Shown here: positions 36,311 through 47,828 of the stretch, piece by piece | How positions within the stretch are numbered: position 1 is the first letter of the stretch | How the letters are laid out: each line of letters starts with the position of its first letter | Assembly: GCA_030761205.1 (NCBI GenBank) | Contig: JAULJL010000005.1 | Coordinates: 9,697,501 to 9,761,500, forward strand | Direction: 5' to 3' | Origin: Fremontodendron californicum | Lineage: Eukaryota; Streptophyta; Magnoliopsida; Malvales; Malvaceae | DNA length: 64,000 nt | Notes under the pieces: generated by a model | Seen by the model: only the letters and a program-made list of their open reading frames with translations | What the model was told of the DNA's origin: nothing | The model's database searches: none | Translations under genes and position numbers: made by a program

Positions 36311-37799
36311 ATAATGATAAAATAATTATAAAATTAAATTAGTTAATATAGGTTAAACATTTATAAATTTTAAATATATATGATATTTTTATATAAATGT
36401 ATAAACCTTAACAAATTATATACATATATGTATATATATATTTCTTTGAAACCCTTTACACGACATGAATACGATTAAGGATGGCAACGAGTTGAATAAT
36501 TAAAACACGATATAAAAATAACAAAAACACGACATGAATACACGAGCATGTCAAAATCTATATAACACGAATTATTAATTTGTCATAATTTATATTAATA
36601 TATAATACCTAAAACACGATTATGAAACGTTAAAGTACACGATCATGAACGATATGAATACACATATTGACAGGTCTAAATAAAATACACATATCATTCT
36701 TAATCACCTATTTTATGTACTTTATTCTAAATTGTATGAAAAAATATTGTATACATTTCGTCTAATCGTGTTTCATGTCAACGTGTTTGACTTGATTCGG
36801 ATCAAAATTTTGAACATAACTTTTTAAATCATGTTTGATTTGACTTGAATATTAATATAAAATCTTTTAATAATATTTATCAATTTTTTTAGTATTTTTA
36901 GTATTTTAATATTTAATAATATATTTAAATAAAAAGATAAAAATTAGCATTTATTTATTTATTTTAACAATAAAATAGCATAATAAAAGAAACATTCAAT
37001 ATAAAATAGCATAATAAAAAGAAACATTCAATTTTTTATTATTTAAGGATTAAAAAAGAAACATTCAATCTATTATATTTCATCTCAAGAGTTAAATTAA
37101 TGTTTAATTTTTTCTTTATGTAGTATCCAATTCAGTTGGAGATTCAGTTAGCACATGTGTTGTTGAGGAAGAGGAGTAATCTTTCATAGTTGATATAACT
37201 AAGTTTTATGTTTGTTTTTAGTTTATGGAACAAATACTTTTAGTTTATGGAACTAATTCCTTGTATTACCTAAGTTGTTTTTTGTATTTTGAAATTGTTA
37301 TTTTCTTATTTAAGTTGTTGTTCTTGTATTTTAGAATTTATTTGTTGTTAATTATGAGTGATTTTGAATTTAAAATTAATTTTTGTTTGATTTTATAAAT
37401 TTTTAATTTTTTTTTTGATTTATCGGATTCAGATTTTTTGTGGATTTGGATATCCGGCAGATAATGTTAATTAATTCGGATTCGGATAGTAATATTCGGA
37501 TTATTGCGGATAATAAATGGATTCGGATTTCAAAGCGGATTTGCGGATTCGGATTCAGATAATACAGAAAATGGCAGATATCCGACCTACTGCTATCCCT
37601 AAGTTTAACAATTACTAACATCAACCCAATCTGTAAACCACCAATTATGGCTTAAACAAATATAGAAAACCTGGAAAAAAGTAACAAAATCAATTAAAAT
37701 TCATATTTAATATAAAAAATAAATGAAAATAAATTCACAACATCAGAAGTCATACCTTTCACTCCACATTATCAGATGTTAGCATAATCATAAACTTTT

Positions 37800-38396
37800 C
37801 TATTCCTTTACAGATACGTTTGTATGACCATACTTTCTACAAGTTTGACACGATCACCTTTTCACAGTTGTACGAGCCAAAGCTATCTCAAGATTGCTTT
37901 TAAATCTTCCACTCTGAGACTCATGATTACCCTTTTTCGACTTTTAATTTGAGAAATATGTGGATCACCAATATTTATTGACAAAGGAATATGATTAAGC
38001 TAATTTTTTGTTACCTCATGAATCATTTCACTCGTCAAGTGTTGACTTGAACCATTATCTTTCTTCGTAATCGCAAACACTTGGTTTTCTATCATGGAAA
38101 CCTTTTGTTGTATCTGGTCCAAGTCTCCCACAATGATTTAATACATCTCTTCGGATTTTTCAACAAAAAAAAAAGACAATTGACTTATGAGATGACAAAC
38201 ATGTAAACTTCTTAAAGCTGCTGACTTCTCATGATCAACTTGAAGACTTGGCCCACTTTCAAAATTTTCATAACCTTTATTTGCTTCTTTTGTCCAACGT
38301 TTCAAAATGTAGTGATTTGGAATCTCAACTACATTTTTAAAGTGAAAAATTGCCAACATATGTCTACACAAGATGCCTTTAAATTCAAAAAGGTTG
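37800..38396 (-). pseudogene. FAR1/FRS (MULE-derived) C-terminal fragment, cut by an LTR element
   Basis: From the LTR border leftwards the minus strand encodes NLFEFKGILCRHMLAIFHF, VVEIPNHYILKRWTKEANKG, then GDLDQIQQKVSMIEN, GDPHISQ, and finally FKSNLEIALARTTVKR, a stop, and SCQTCRKYGH near 37811-37880. FEFKGILCRH is the second half of the SWIM zinc finger (CxC...CxH). SCQTCRKYGH resembles the C-terminal zinc knuckle of FAR1-related proteins. FAR1/FHY3 proteins are transcription factors domesticated from Mutator-like transposases. Here the frame has stops (first after EEMY at 38138), a frameshift, and loses everything upstream of the SWIM half at 38397, where the retroelement LTR starts. The rest of the gene should lie beyond the right end of that element. 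Confidence 0.85.
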
Positions 38397-39164
38397 TGTC
38401 GCAACCTAAAAAATAATAAGTCTCATAGCAAGACTTTATATTCGTTAAGCGTGACATTAAAAAAAAATCGAGGAAAAATCGACTTAATTCCTCTTGAAAA
38501 ATGAAGGTTTTGAAAATGACCTTGAAAAAGACATGGAGCCGCCATCAATCTTTTTTAGCTAGGTGTAATCGGCCACCTATTAAAATCGGATTTATAAAAT
38601 ATTTTAAAATTAATTAAAATATTTTTTAAAACTAATTTCAAGTCTATGTTTTAAACCAGAGAAATCAAAGAAGCAGTATCGGGACTCGGTTACGTATGGG
38701 GAAGTATTAGCACCCCACAACGCCCGTATAAAACGGTACCTTATTAATTATATGTTATCTCAAGTCTCGGTAAAAAGTCTATTTTTAATTTGGTATTTCA
38801 AGTTAATTCCCAATTTAAAGAAAAATAATTCCATTTATAATTGAAAATGATCAGAAATTTATTAATTCAAAATTTTCCTATATTCCCCAACAAACGTAGC
38901 AAAATATAAAAAAAATTTATTAGTTTGGAAAACTTTCCGAATCATTCTTATTTTAAAGAAGATATTCCGTTATTAATGCTAATTGATGATATCCTTCCCA
39001 GCAAACCCGGCAGAGAACTCATGAATTATTTTAACTCGAGAATATCTTTATTTTATTGAAAATCATTACCTTTTTCAAAACATTTTAAAAAAATATGAAT
39101 ATGAATATGTATAACATAAATAAAATGACATAGCAAAGTCTAAATAATATAATGCAACCTAAAT

Positions 39165-39420
39165 GATATGATATAATTTAAATGTCTTAGCATATTCTAA
39201 ATGAAATGAAATATCCTAAATTACATGATATATTCTAAATGAAATGAAATGACCTAGGTATCATGATATATTCTATATGAAATGTAATATCCTAAGTCAT
39301 ATGATATATTCTAAATGAAATAAAATATCCTAAGTGACATAATATATTCTAAATGAAATGAAATGACCTAGGTAACATAATATATTCTATATGAAATGAA
39401 ATAATTTAAATGACATGACA
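39165..39420. repeat. ~40 bp tandem units in the LTR
   Basis: Repeated ATATATTCTAAATGAAATGAAAT...CCTA(A/G)GT phrases, about six units. The corresponding region of the right LTR (about 57360-57436 and 62343-62530) is where the solo LTR inserted. Confidence 0.85.
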
Positions 39421-41944
39421 AATATAAATGATACGGCATATAATCTAAATGACATGAAACATAAAATAATGCTATCATATAATATGCATGGAAATAAAAA
39501 TAAAAATAATAATGCATGAACATAGTATATGCTAAATAATATGACAAAAATAACTAAATAAAAAGCATAGGATATCATGAAATATTCAAAACCATATAAC
39601 AAATAATATAATATCAAAAGTTTAAATCAAAGATAATAACACCATCATAAAAATTAAACATAGCAAAAATTACATATTATATAATATGCATGATTATGGA
39701 AAATGCAATGTATGAGAATGTATTTTTCCTTTAATTAAGGAAATCCGTATATCTAAAAAGATATCTGGCTACCTTAGGAAAATATATCAAATTAAATATT
39801 CTAAAACCAAAATACCTTGTGATTGTTTGAAAACAATTTTGAAAAGCTTAGATTAAAAATAAAAACTTAGCTAAACCCTTTTTAAATTGCTCTAATTTCC
39901 TAAGATTAAAATTCCAGACTTGACCACCCTTAACCCGAGACTTAAACAATCATTTTTAGAGTTTAAAAAGGCTTATAAACTACCCTAAGTCAATAGCTAA
40001 ACTTCCTAATCAGCCCCCTCTAAGTAACTTAACCAAAACAGAAAATTGATTTTCCTTCAAATTCAATTCTGCCTCTACTGTCCAGTTTTAAAACACGATT
40101 TTTTACCCTATTTTTAAAAGTTCAAAAACATCTAAAAAAAATACTGGAGACTAAGGATACGTAAAACTACAAGGGTAAAAATTGACTTAATTTTCTGATT
40201 GAAGATAACTGCCCAAAAAAATCAGGAAAGTACGAGTACTGGGTGAAAAAACTGTTTTGCCAAAACACATTCTTTTGCCTTTGATAAAATCATTTAAAAT
40301 TCAAAGTAAAAATATTAGAGACTCTCTAAAAGACTCACAAACAGTAGCTAACACTTTTGAAAAGTTAGGTAAAAAATTGGCTAAGTAAAAAAATCACAAA
40401 GGTAGAATAATCAATTTGACAACTCTTTAATTTTCCACAAGTATGCTCAGGTGAGCATGACTTTGAACCATTGATTGGCCTAAGTCATAAGTCAAGTGGC
40501 AAGGACATGAAATGCATGAAAAATACAGCAAATATGATGCATGAAATGCATGATTTAAAACCTAAATGACATGAAAAATGCATGGCATCAATAAAATGAC
40601 CTAGACCTAAATGAACTTGCATGGCATTTAATGCAACCTAGGTCTAAAATGCATGAATATGCATGGAAAAAGAAACCAATCCTAAACCTAAAAAATGCAT
40701 GGCAATAACACAAACATATGGCATGCTTAAACAAAATACTCAACCAAATATCATGAAAATGCAAACCTATCAACTAGCATGATGAAAATGTACATGCAAA
40801 GCATAAAATAGAGGGGTGGCCGAATGGCCTCATGCTTCAAAATGAACATGGCATTTCCACAAACACATGATATACTAACATACATAGCTAAAGAATAACA
40901 CTCAAATCATGCAAACATAAAGTAAAGGCATGAAAATAAATATGCATTTTCACAAACACATGGATTACAAAATGTAAAACTTAAACAAACTTAAACATTT
41001 TGAAAACAGAAAATCAAAAATGCAAGATAAGTAAAATAAACATGATAATAGACTCAAAAATGGAAATAAGCAAGCAACCAAATTAAAACAAGCTTCATGT
41101 TTATGTATTAGAAGAATATTTAAAGCATTAAAACTTGTTAAACATCAAGAATAACATGAAATAAAAAATGCAATTAGCAACTATTAAAAAACTAGGCCAT
41201 TCGGCCACCTCAAAAAAGAAAAGAAAAGAAAGTTTCAAAAGCTTTTTACAAGAAAGAATCAAGAAGGAACTTAAAGAAGAATATTAAAAACACTTATTTA
41301 AAAAGAAAAATCAAAAGAAACTCACCAAATATTAAATGAAAACAGCAAATCAAGAATGGAAAACAAAGAAAGTGCAAGAGTATGGTGCTTAAAACAACCT
41401 CTAGAAGCTATCTTTCAAGCTTTTTCTCTTCTAACTTTCTTTTCTAAACTTTTCTTTTTGCCTTTCAACAATGGAGAGAAGAATCAGCCAAAATCAAGAG
41501 AGAATAGAGAGTGAATAGCTGAAAAATGAAAGAGAGAGGACCCCTCCTTGTAGTGGCCGAATGGCCCTTATCCCCTAAGATGTTGTCATCTTTTCTTCAA
41601 CCAATTTTCATCCAAAGGCTATTGATCCAAGATGTTTAAAAAAATGAAATTATCACCCTTAGATTAGGCCATCAGCTATCCACAATTACAGCTGTTCAAG
41701 AATCTTAAGCCATTAGGTTGACACTCTCTCTCTTCATGCATTGGTCCATGTGGCTTATTTGCAAAGGCTTGATAAAAAAAATAACTAACTTCCTCTTCAT
41801 TGTTGGCCTTTTGATTAAAAATCAGAAAATAACTACCCATCCTTGGGCCTTGGCCAGCCAACCCCTTTTCTTCCAGCCCATGCTTCATTTTTTTAAAAGG
41901 CAAGAAAAGCCCTTTTCGATTTCTTGGGTAAAATGACCTTTTTG

Positions 41945-42560
41945 TCCCCCGAACATAAATAAATGGAAAACGGACTCCAAATTCAAATTTTATTTTTTCA
42001 ATACTTTCGATTAATAAAAAATTAAATTCTGGAGGTTTTCAAAATTTTCCGAGTCCATTTGCTATTTATTTGGATTTTTTTCTTTCAAAATTGCCCTTTT
42101 GTGTTCCAAAGTTTACCATTTTTTAAACGAGCTCCAAATCCAGATTTTTCTTCACCAATCTCTTCCAAATAATTTAAAAGTGTGATATGGAAGTTTTCAT
42201 AATTTTTGGAACCCATTTGGTATTTTTTTGGGATTTATCTACTTGAATTACTGCATATAGGGCTTGAGATTTGGCCATTTTGCAAACGAAATCCGAATCT
42301 GGATTTTATTTTGCCAATCTCTTCCAAATAATTTAACAATGAGATTTGCAAATTTTCAGAATTTTTGGAGTTCATTTGCTATTTTTCCGAGATTTATCTT
42401 CTTGAATTTCTGCATAGGGGACCTGGGATTTGGCCATTTTGCAAACGAACTCCGAATCAAGATTTTCTTTCTCCAATCTCTTCGAAATGATTTAAGAATG
42501 AGATCTACAATTTTTCAGAATTTTTGGAGTTCATTTGCTATTTTTCCCAAATTTTTCAAT
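41945..42560. repeat. ~165 bp tandem units in the LTR
   Basis: Each unit holds CCATTTTGCAAACGAACTCC, ATTTTCTTTCTCCAATCTCTT, GAATTTTTGGAGTTCATTTG and ATTTATCTTCTTGAATTTCTG. About four units occur here and about five in the solo LTR (60965-61690), so copy number varies between LTRs. Confidence 0.8.
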
Positions 42561-43207
42561 TTTGCCATTTTGCCTCCGAAACTTGGTTTTGCTCAAAACA
42601 AGTCTGATTTTCAGATTTTCTTCAAACTGAGCTTTGGGCTATCCTTTTTTAATCACTCCTCATCCATTAGGGGCTTTAGTCTTGCCGAATCGGGCCATTT
42701 TGTAATTCTTCCCAATTTCATCGAAATCCACCAAAAAACCTAATTCTCAGTTTTCTTCCGGATTGACTTTCTTTCAGTTTTTCTTTCAAGTGGCTTCTCC
42801 ATTACCCGTAGTCAGTACTTACCTTTCATTTGGAACCTTCAATTTCAACCACTTTGATCGTTTAAGCACTTTTTCCCAAATTTCCCGGATTAGGGTTTCT
42901 TTTCCACTGAATCTCCATAACCCAACTTCCAAACTCCATATCTTTCAATGTAGACCTCGGATTATCAAAATTCTTTCGCCATTTTTCAATTGAACTTCAA
43001 ATCTTGATTTTGAAAGTGGGTTGACTTTTTTAGTAGTTGACTTTTTGAGGTTGACTTTTTTCAAGTTTGACTTTTTATGCTCGTCTTCTTAGACTAAGTC
43101 TCGGAGTACCACCTGCAGGATGAAAAAAGTCTTTTTACATTCTGAAACATCAATTTAGGAAGAAAACATACCTGTTTTAGTGGTCCGGACAAAATTAGGT
43201 GTCTACA

Positions 43208-43223
43208 GCTACCCCTCTTTGGC
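43208..43223 (-). promoter_or_regulatory. Polypurine tract of the Ogre-like element
   Basis: On the minus strand GCCAAAGAGGGGTAGC ends directly before the LTR start TGTAGACACC. It is nearly the same as the tract at 8611-8625. Confidence 0.85.
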
Positions 43224-43489
43224 TATTGCTGAGAATTAGGAATCAGACAAAGATAAACAAATACTAATTTTGTCCGGTTAGTGAAATCCAATGTGAAGAG
43301 AAGGGGGTTTCTTTTTTTCATTTTCATTTTTTCATTTTTTTTTGAAAAAAAACTGTAAATAGAAGGTATTGTCTTTAAATTGAATTCCTTGACTAATCAA
43401 GGCTCGACCCGCCTTAAGGAAACGAGTTCGATTTGCAAAAGAAGAAAAGACCTCAACGATGGTCTCGAGGGCTTAACCTGTCTTGTGCT

Positions 43490-43705
43490 AAGCTGTATTT
43501 AAAATTCTGGGTATCTCCTCCAGAAGCTTCAGCTATCACCACCAAAGACTTGCTCAAGCAAATGTAAAATTCTGGATATCTCCACCAAAGGCTTTGGCTA
43601 TCGCCACCAAAGACTTGTTCAAGCAAATGTAAAACTCTGGATATGTCCACCAGAGGCTTTGGTTATCACCACCAAAGACTTGTTCAAGCAAATGTAAAAA
43701 CTCCG
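43490..43705 (-). repeat. ~63 bp tandem array
   Basis: Three units of AAAATTCTGGATATCTCCACC, AGGCTTTGGCTATCACC and ACCAAAGACTTGTTCAAGC type. It sits between the PPT and the next array and is absent from the gag-only element as far as I can see. Confidence 0.85.
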
Positions 43706-43719
43706 GAAACTTATGCCTG

Positions 43720-44130
43720 GAGGTCTTAAAAATGGTGTCTGGAGGCCTTACCCGTGATTTGAAAAAAATGCGCTGTATGCGACTTTAACAATAATGCCCG
43801 GAGGTCTTAAGAATGGTGCCCGAAGGCCTTACCCATGATTTGAAAAAAATACGCTGTATGCGACTTTAAAAATGATGCCCAAATGTCTTAAAAATGGTGC
43901 CCGAAGGCCTTACCCGTGATTTGGAAAAATGCGCTGTATGCGACTTTAAAACTGATGCCCAGAGGTCATAAGAATGGTGCCCGGAGGCCTTACCCGTGAT
44001 TTGGAAAAATGCGCTGTATGCGACTTTAAAAATGATGCCCGAAGGTCTTAAGAATGGTGCCCGGAGGTCTTAAGAATGGTGCCCGGAGGTCTTAAGAATG
44101 GTGCCCGGAGGCCTTACCCGTGATTTGAAA
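43720..44130 (-). repeat. ~85 bp tandem array containing GACCTCCGGGC
   Basis: Units hold GCGCTGTATGCGACTTTAAA, GATGCCCGAAGGTCTTAA, GAATGGTGCCCGGAGGCC and TTACCCGTGATTTG. The minus-strand motif CTTAAGACCTCCGGGC links it to the array at 7728-8365. The last part has three rapid copies of GGTGCCCGGAGGTCTTAAGA (44055-44105). Confidence 0.88.
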
Positions 44131-44385
44131 ATACCTTGACGATGGTCTCAAGGCTCGACTTATTTGATAAACAGAATGAATTCGATTTAAAACAAAAGAA
44201 AATACCTCGACGGTGGTTTCAAGGCTCGACTCATTTGATAAAACATAATGAATTCGATTTAAAACAAAAGGAAATACCTCGACGGTGGTCTCAAGGCTCG
44301 ACTCATTTGATAAAACAGAATGAATTCTATTTAAAGCAAAAGGAAATACCTTGACGGTGGTGTCAAGGCTCGACTCGTTTGAAAA
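44130..44385 (-). repeat. ~72 bp tandem array
   Basis: About three and a half units of ACCTCGACGGTGGTCTCAAG, GCTCGACTCATTTGATAAAA and GAATTCGATTTAAAACAAAA. It gives a false open frame at 44136-44354. Confidence 0.9.
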
Positions 44386-45917
44386 GCATAACGAGTTTAC
44401 TTTGGTGAAGTCTAAGTTTTCCTGATTTCTGCAATGTTAGCTAAATGCAATGATGAGAATGACATGCTTTGCAAATGCTTGTATGTTTCCTAAGTGAATG
44501 CAATCAAATGATTGTGTCATGATTTCTAATCCATGGTTTCCTTGAGGTTCACAGATTATCCGACTTCATATGGAGTCTTCAATTGTTCATTGATGCCCCA
44601 CTTAAGGAATCATTCACTCAAGATAACTCGTCAAACAGTCTTAGTTTTTGACTTTCGCTGAAATTCACAGATTTTCTGACTTTATGATGAAGTCTCCAAC
44701 ACGTTCATTGTTTTCTTTTCTTGGTGAACTTTTCAAACCTTTCCCAAGATTTAAATCTATTCCTTAGTAATACTCTGAAATCCTTTTATTTAAAGATTTT
44801 TTATTACTAATCATCATTCAATTTAATAACAATCATAATGCATCTCAAAAATGTATGAAAGAAAATATGAATCAAGCAAAAATGTCATGAAAAGGATAAT
44901 AAGAATTTATTGCAACAATTTTTTTTTTAAATGAATATCAAGGATATAAGAAACAAATGTAATGTTATAGGTTGTAGATGCCCCGAATACGGAATATCTT
45001 GGACCCCTCATTTTTCAAACCATCTAAAACTTCTTTTGAACGAGCAATTTACTTGGGTAACCTCTTAGCTTCCGTAGTTACATCAGACTGAGTTGTTCCC
45101 CTTTCCTCTGATTGTCAGATAATTTCTCCCCCTTTACACGGAGCATTGATTTGAACTTTAATCAGTACCTGAGCCACCCTTTGCAGGTTTTCAACTTAAG
45201 TGTCCTCCATTCGGTATTAAGTCGCCCTTTGCGGGTTTTAGGCTTAAACATCTCATTTTACATTTTTTTCATCATTTTTTGTTTTCTCTTTTTTCTTGTA
45301 TTCTACCATGCATCTGAGAGTTCTAAATGCTTCCAAGGTAAAAATATCAATTAAAAAGATGGGATAAATTATGAGAACAACCTTTCAAATTAAATATCCA
45401 TGCTTGATCAAAATGGACTTTAAAAGCACGTAATGTAGACCAAGGTTCGGTTTTAAAAAGAAAGGATAAAATAGGCCCAAAGTGTGTTTAAAGGTGATTG
45501 GATCAAGGATCATTTCCTCAGAAGAACTCATTCTTGAAATATTTGTTCCTTTTATGGACTTTCTTTTCTTTTTTTTCTTTCTTTTCTTTTTTTTTTGCTT
45601 TGTTGGCTTTCGTTTGCCATATTTTTCAATGGCTTTCTTTTTGCCATGATTTTTTATTATTTTTTCTCTCATTTGCCCTCCAGTGTAGAGGGTGATCCTT
45701 GATCAAGGTTTAAAGAAAGAAATAATTCCTAAGGCTTAAAGGGGTGACGAAGGATAATTTCTTCCTAGTGAAAGGAACATGAAAGATGGTCATTCATCAT
45801 ATCAAGCATGAATATTCTCATTAAAAAGCAATCCATAGGGGAAATAGATATATAGAATTTCCATTTTTACGCTTGGAATCATTCGAATTTCCATGTGCAC
45901 AGCATCACACATTTTTT
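44386..45917 (-). other. 3' non-coding region of the Ogre-like element
   Basis: No coding sequence is visible. It contains blocks shared with the gag-only element (45385-45515 and 45670-45710 against 6405-6530 and 6110-6150) and a T-rich low-complexity run at 45560-45600. Confidence 0.6.
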
Positions 45918-47250
45918 TTAAGCATAATACTTCTTTAGTTCATCAGCATTCACGGGATTTCTGAAATCCTCCCCGTCCATTTTAGTTAAAATCAATACTC
46001 CTCCAGGAAAAGCTCTTTTTACCACATAGGGTCCTTCCCAATTCGGAGCCCATTTTTCTTGCGGGTCCTTCACTATAGGGAGAATTTTCCTCAGTACCAA
46101 CTCCCCCTTTCGGAACTGTCTAGGACGAACTTTCTTGTTGTGGGCTCGAATCATCCTTTTCTGATACAACTGCCCATGACAAATTGCTTTCAATCTTTTC
46201 TCCTCGATGAGATTCAACTGTTCATAACGAGCTCTAACCCATTCTGCTTCCTCTAGGCCAACTTCCATCAAAACCCGAAGTGAAGGGATCTCAACTTCAA
46301 TAGGTAGCACTGCTTCCATCCCGTATACCAAAAAAAATGGAGTTGCCCCTGTAGATGTACGTACCGAAGTACGATATGCATGAAGAGAAAAAGGCAAGAT
46401 ATCATGCCAATCTTTGTACACATTAGTCATCTTTTCAACAATCTTCTTGATGTTCTTGTTAGCTACTTCTACTGCCCCATTCATCTTCGGACGGTAAGGT
46501 GCCGAATTATGATGTGTGATATTGAACTGAGTACACACTTCTCTCATCATCTTATTGTTCAAATTGAGAGCATTATCCGAAATAATTCTTGCTGGCAATT
46601 CGTAACGGCATATAATTTCTTCCTTAACAAATCTGCATACCACTGACTTGGTTACATTCGCATAGGAAGCAGCTTCTACCCACTTTGTGAAATAATCTAT
46701 GGTCACCAAGATGAAACGATGTCCATTTGAAGCTTTCGGGGCAATAGGTCCAATCATATCCATTCCCCATATTTAAAAGGGCCATGGTACAGTCATGACA
46801 TGCAATGGCGATGGTGGCACATGAATCTTATCTGTATATATCTGGTATTTATGGCACTTCCGGGAATAACTGATACAATCTCCTTCCATTGTCAACCAAT
46901 AATACCCTGCCCTTATAATCTACTTAGCAAGCATGTGACCATTAGCATGAGTGCCACATATCCCTTCATGGACCTCTTCTATAATTCTCCAAGCTTCGGC
47001 AGATCCGACACATCTCAATAAGACTTGGTCTTTTCCTTTCTTGTAGAGAATCTCACTGTCTAGAACAAAACCCATTGCTAGCCTTCTCAAAGTCCTCTTG
47101 TCATTTTCTGTTGCTTGTTCTGGATACTGTTGACTCTTGATGTATTGCAAGATGTCGTTATACCAAGAGAGGCTATCTGCTTCTTCTTCAATACTCAAAC
47201 AGTGGGCAGGAGACTCATATATACTCATCTTTATTGGCACCACTTCAGCC
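45918..47250 (-). pseudogene. Integrase (IN) of the Ogre-like element
   Basis: The long open part, 46763-45918, holds the catalytic core: D in GMDMIGPI, D in IISDNALNLN and E in YRPKMNGAVEVANKN. It is followed by TSTGATPFFLVYGMEAVLP, the C-terminal GPYVVKRAFPGG segment and the end LKKYYA. Upstream, the zinc-binding part (HEGICGTHANGH...CHKYQ) has tyrosine at 46845-46847 where the last cysteine is expected. Stops lie after HMLAK (46920) and just before the core (about 46770). Integrase would insert the DNA copy into the genome; this one cannot be made whole. Confidence 0.9.
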
Positions 47251-47259
47251 TCTTCATTC

Positions 47260-47700
47260 ACTTTAAACATTGACGACAAAGTAGCCAGAGCATCTGCCAT
47301 TCGGTTTTCTTCTCGAGGGAAGTAATTGAAATTCACTTCTTCAAATTCCTCCAATAAACTCAGTATGAGTTCTTGGTATCAGATTAGCTTTGTATCTCGG
47401 GCTTCCCATTCTCCTCGTAGCTGGTATATCACTAGGGCTGAATCTCCAAAAACTTCCAATACTTTTATCTTTCTGTCCACTACAGCATGAAGGTCCATAG
47501 TACACGCTTCATACTCGGCAGTATTGTTTATACAATCAAAATCCAATCTAGCAATGAAAAGATAATAATCTTCTTCTGGGGATATGAGGACTGCACCGAT
47601 TCCATGCCCCATGGCATTAGATGCGCCATCAAAGTACATTTTCCATAATTTTTTTTCCATAATTTTTTTCAGGGGAATCTCATCTGCTTGCGAAACATAC
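47260..47700 (-). pseudogene. Second (archaeal-type) RNase H domain
   Basis: YFDGASNAMGHGIGAVLISP gives the first catalytic Asp, NTAEYEAC the Glu, VFGDSALVIYQLRGEWE the second Asp, and ENRMADALATL (about 47292) the last Asp, a complete acidic set. A stop after DTKLI at 47379 splits it. A second RNase H between the Ty3-type RNase H and integrase is characteristic of Tat/Ogre elements. Confidence 0.85.
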
Positions 47701-47828
47701 ATCAAATCTTCATCTGGGAAGTCAAAGTCCAACGGCTCATAATCTTCCACTACCCTACTTGCTATGAATTCAGCCACTGCACTACCCTTGATAGCCTTTT
47801 GACTTACATATACAATGTCTTATTCTGA

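Larger units (their letters stand above)
35399..37601. mobile_element. hAT-like element (2203 bp) with perfect 8 bp target duplication
   Basis: It starts TAGGGATGGCAATTTGTAC, and the reverse complement of its end is TAGGGATAGCAGTAGG. It is flanked by AGTTTAAC at 35391-35398 and 37602-37609. TAGGGATGGCA-type ends with 8 bp duplications are typical of hAT transposons. Both ends carry dense subterminal repeats of GCGGATTCGGATATCCG in inverted orientation (35420-35600 and 37420-37590). The interior has no transposase ORF, only a possible tail remnant near 37130-37170. It also holds ACGA-type repeats (36440-36680), a local duplication and a tRNA-derived relic, so it has been a target for other insertions. 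Confidence 0.88.
38397..43207 (-). repeat. 3' LTR of the Ogre-like element (4811 bp)
   Basis: On the plus strand it runs from TGTCGCAACCTAAAAAATAA to AAATTAGGTGTCTACA; on the element's own strand it starts TGTAGACACC and ends GTTGCGACA. It matches the LTRs at 56567 and 57437 throughout. It includes the conserved core at 38645-38760, an AT-rich ~40 bp tandem segment and a ~165 bp tandem segment. Open frames in it (such as 42264-42743) only reflect these repeats. Confidence 0.92.

Noticed and set aside
39387..39617. Hydrophobic open frames in the LTRs (also 58354-58639 and 40588-40773)
   Set aside because: Translation of AT-rich LTR sequence with ATATAA/CATGAAAT repeats; they recur wherever the LTR recurs.
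42264..42993. Open frames of 159 and 76 codons
   Set aside because: They lie in the ~165 bp LTR tandem units and repeat the same peptide pattern; no family similarity.
44136..44354. 72-codon open frame with repeated peptide
   Set aside because: Direct product of the 72 bp tandem array.
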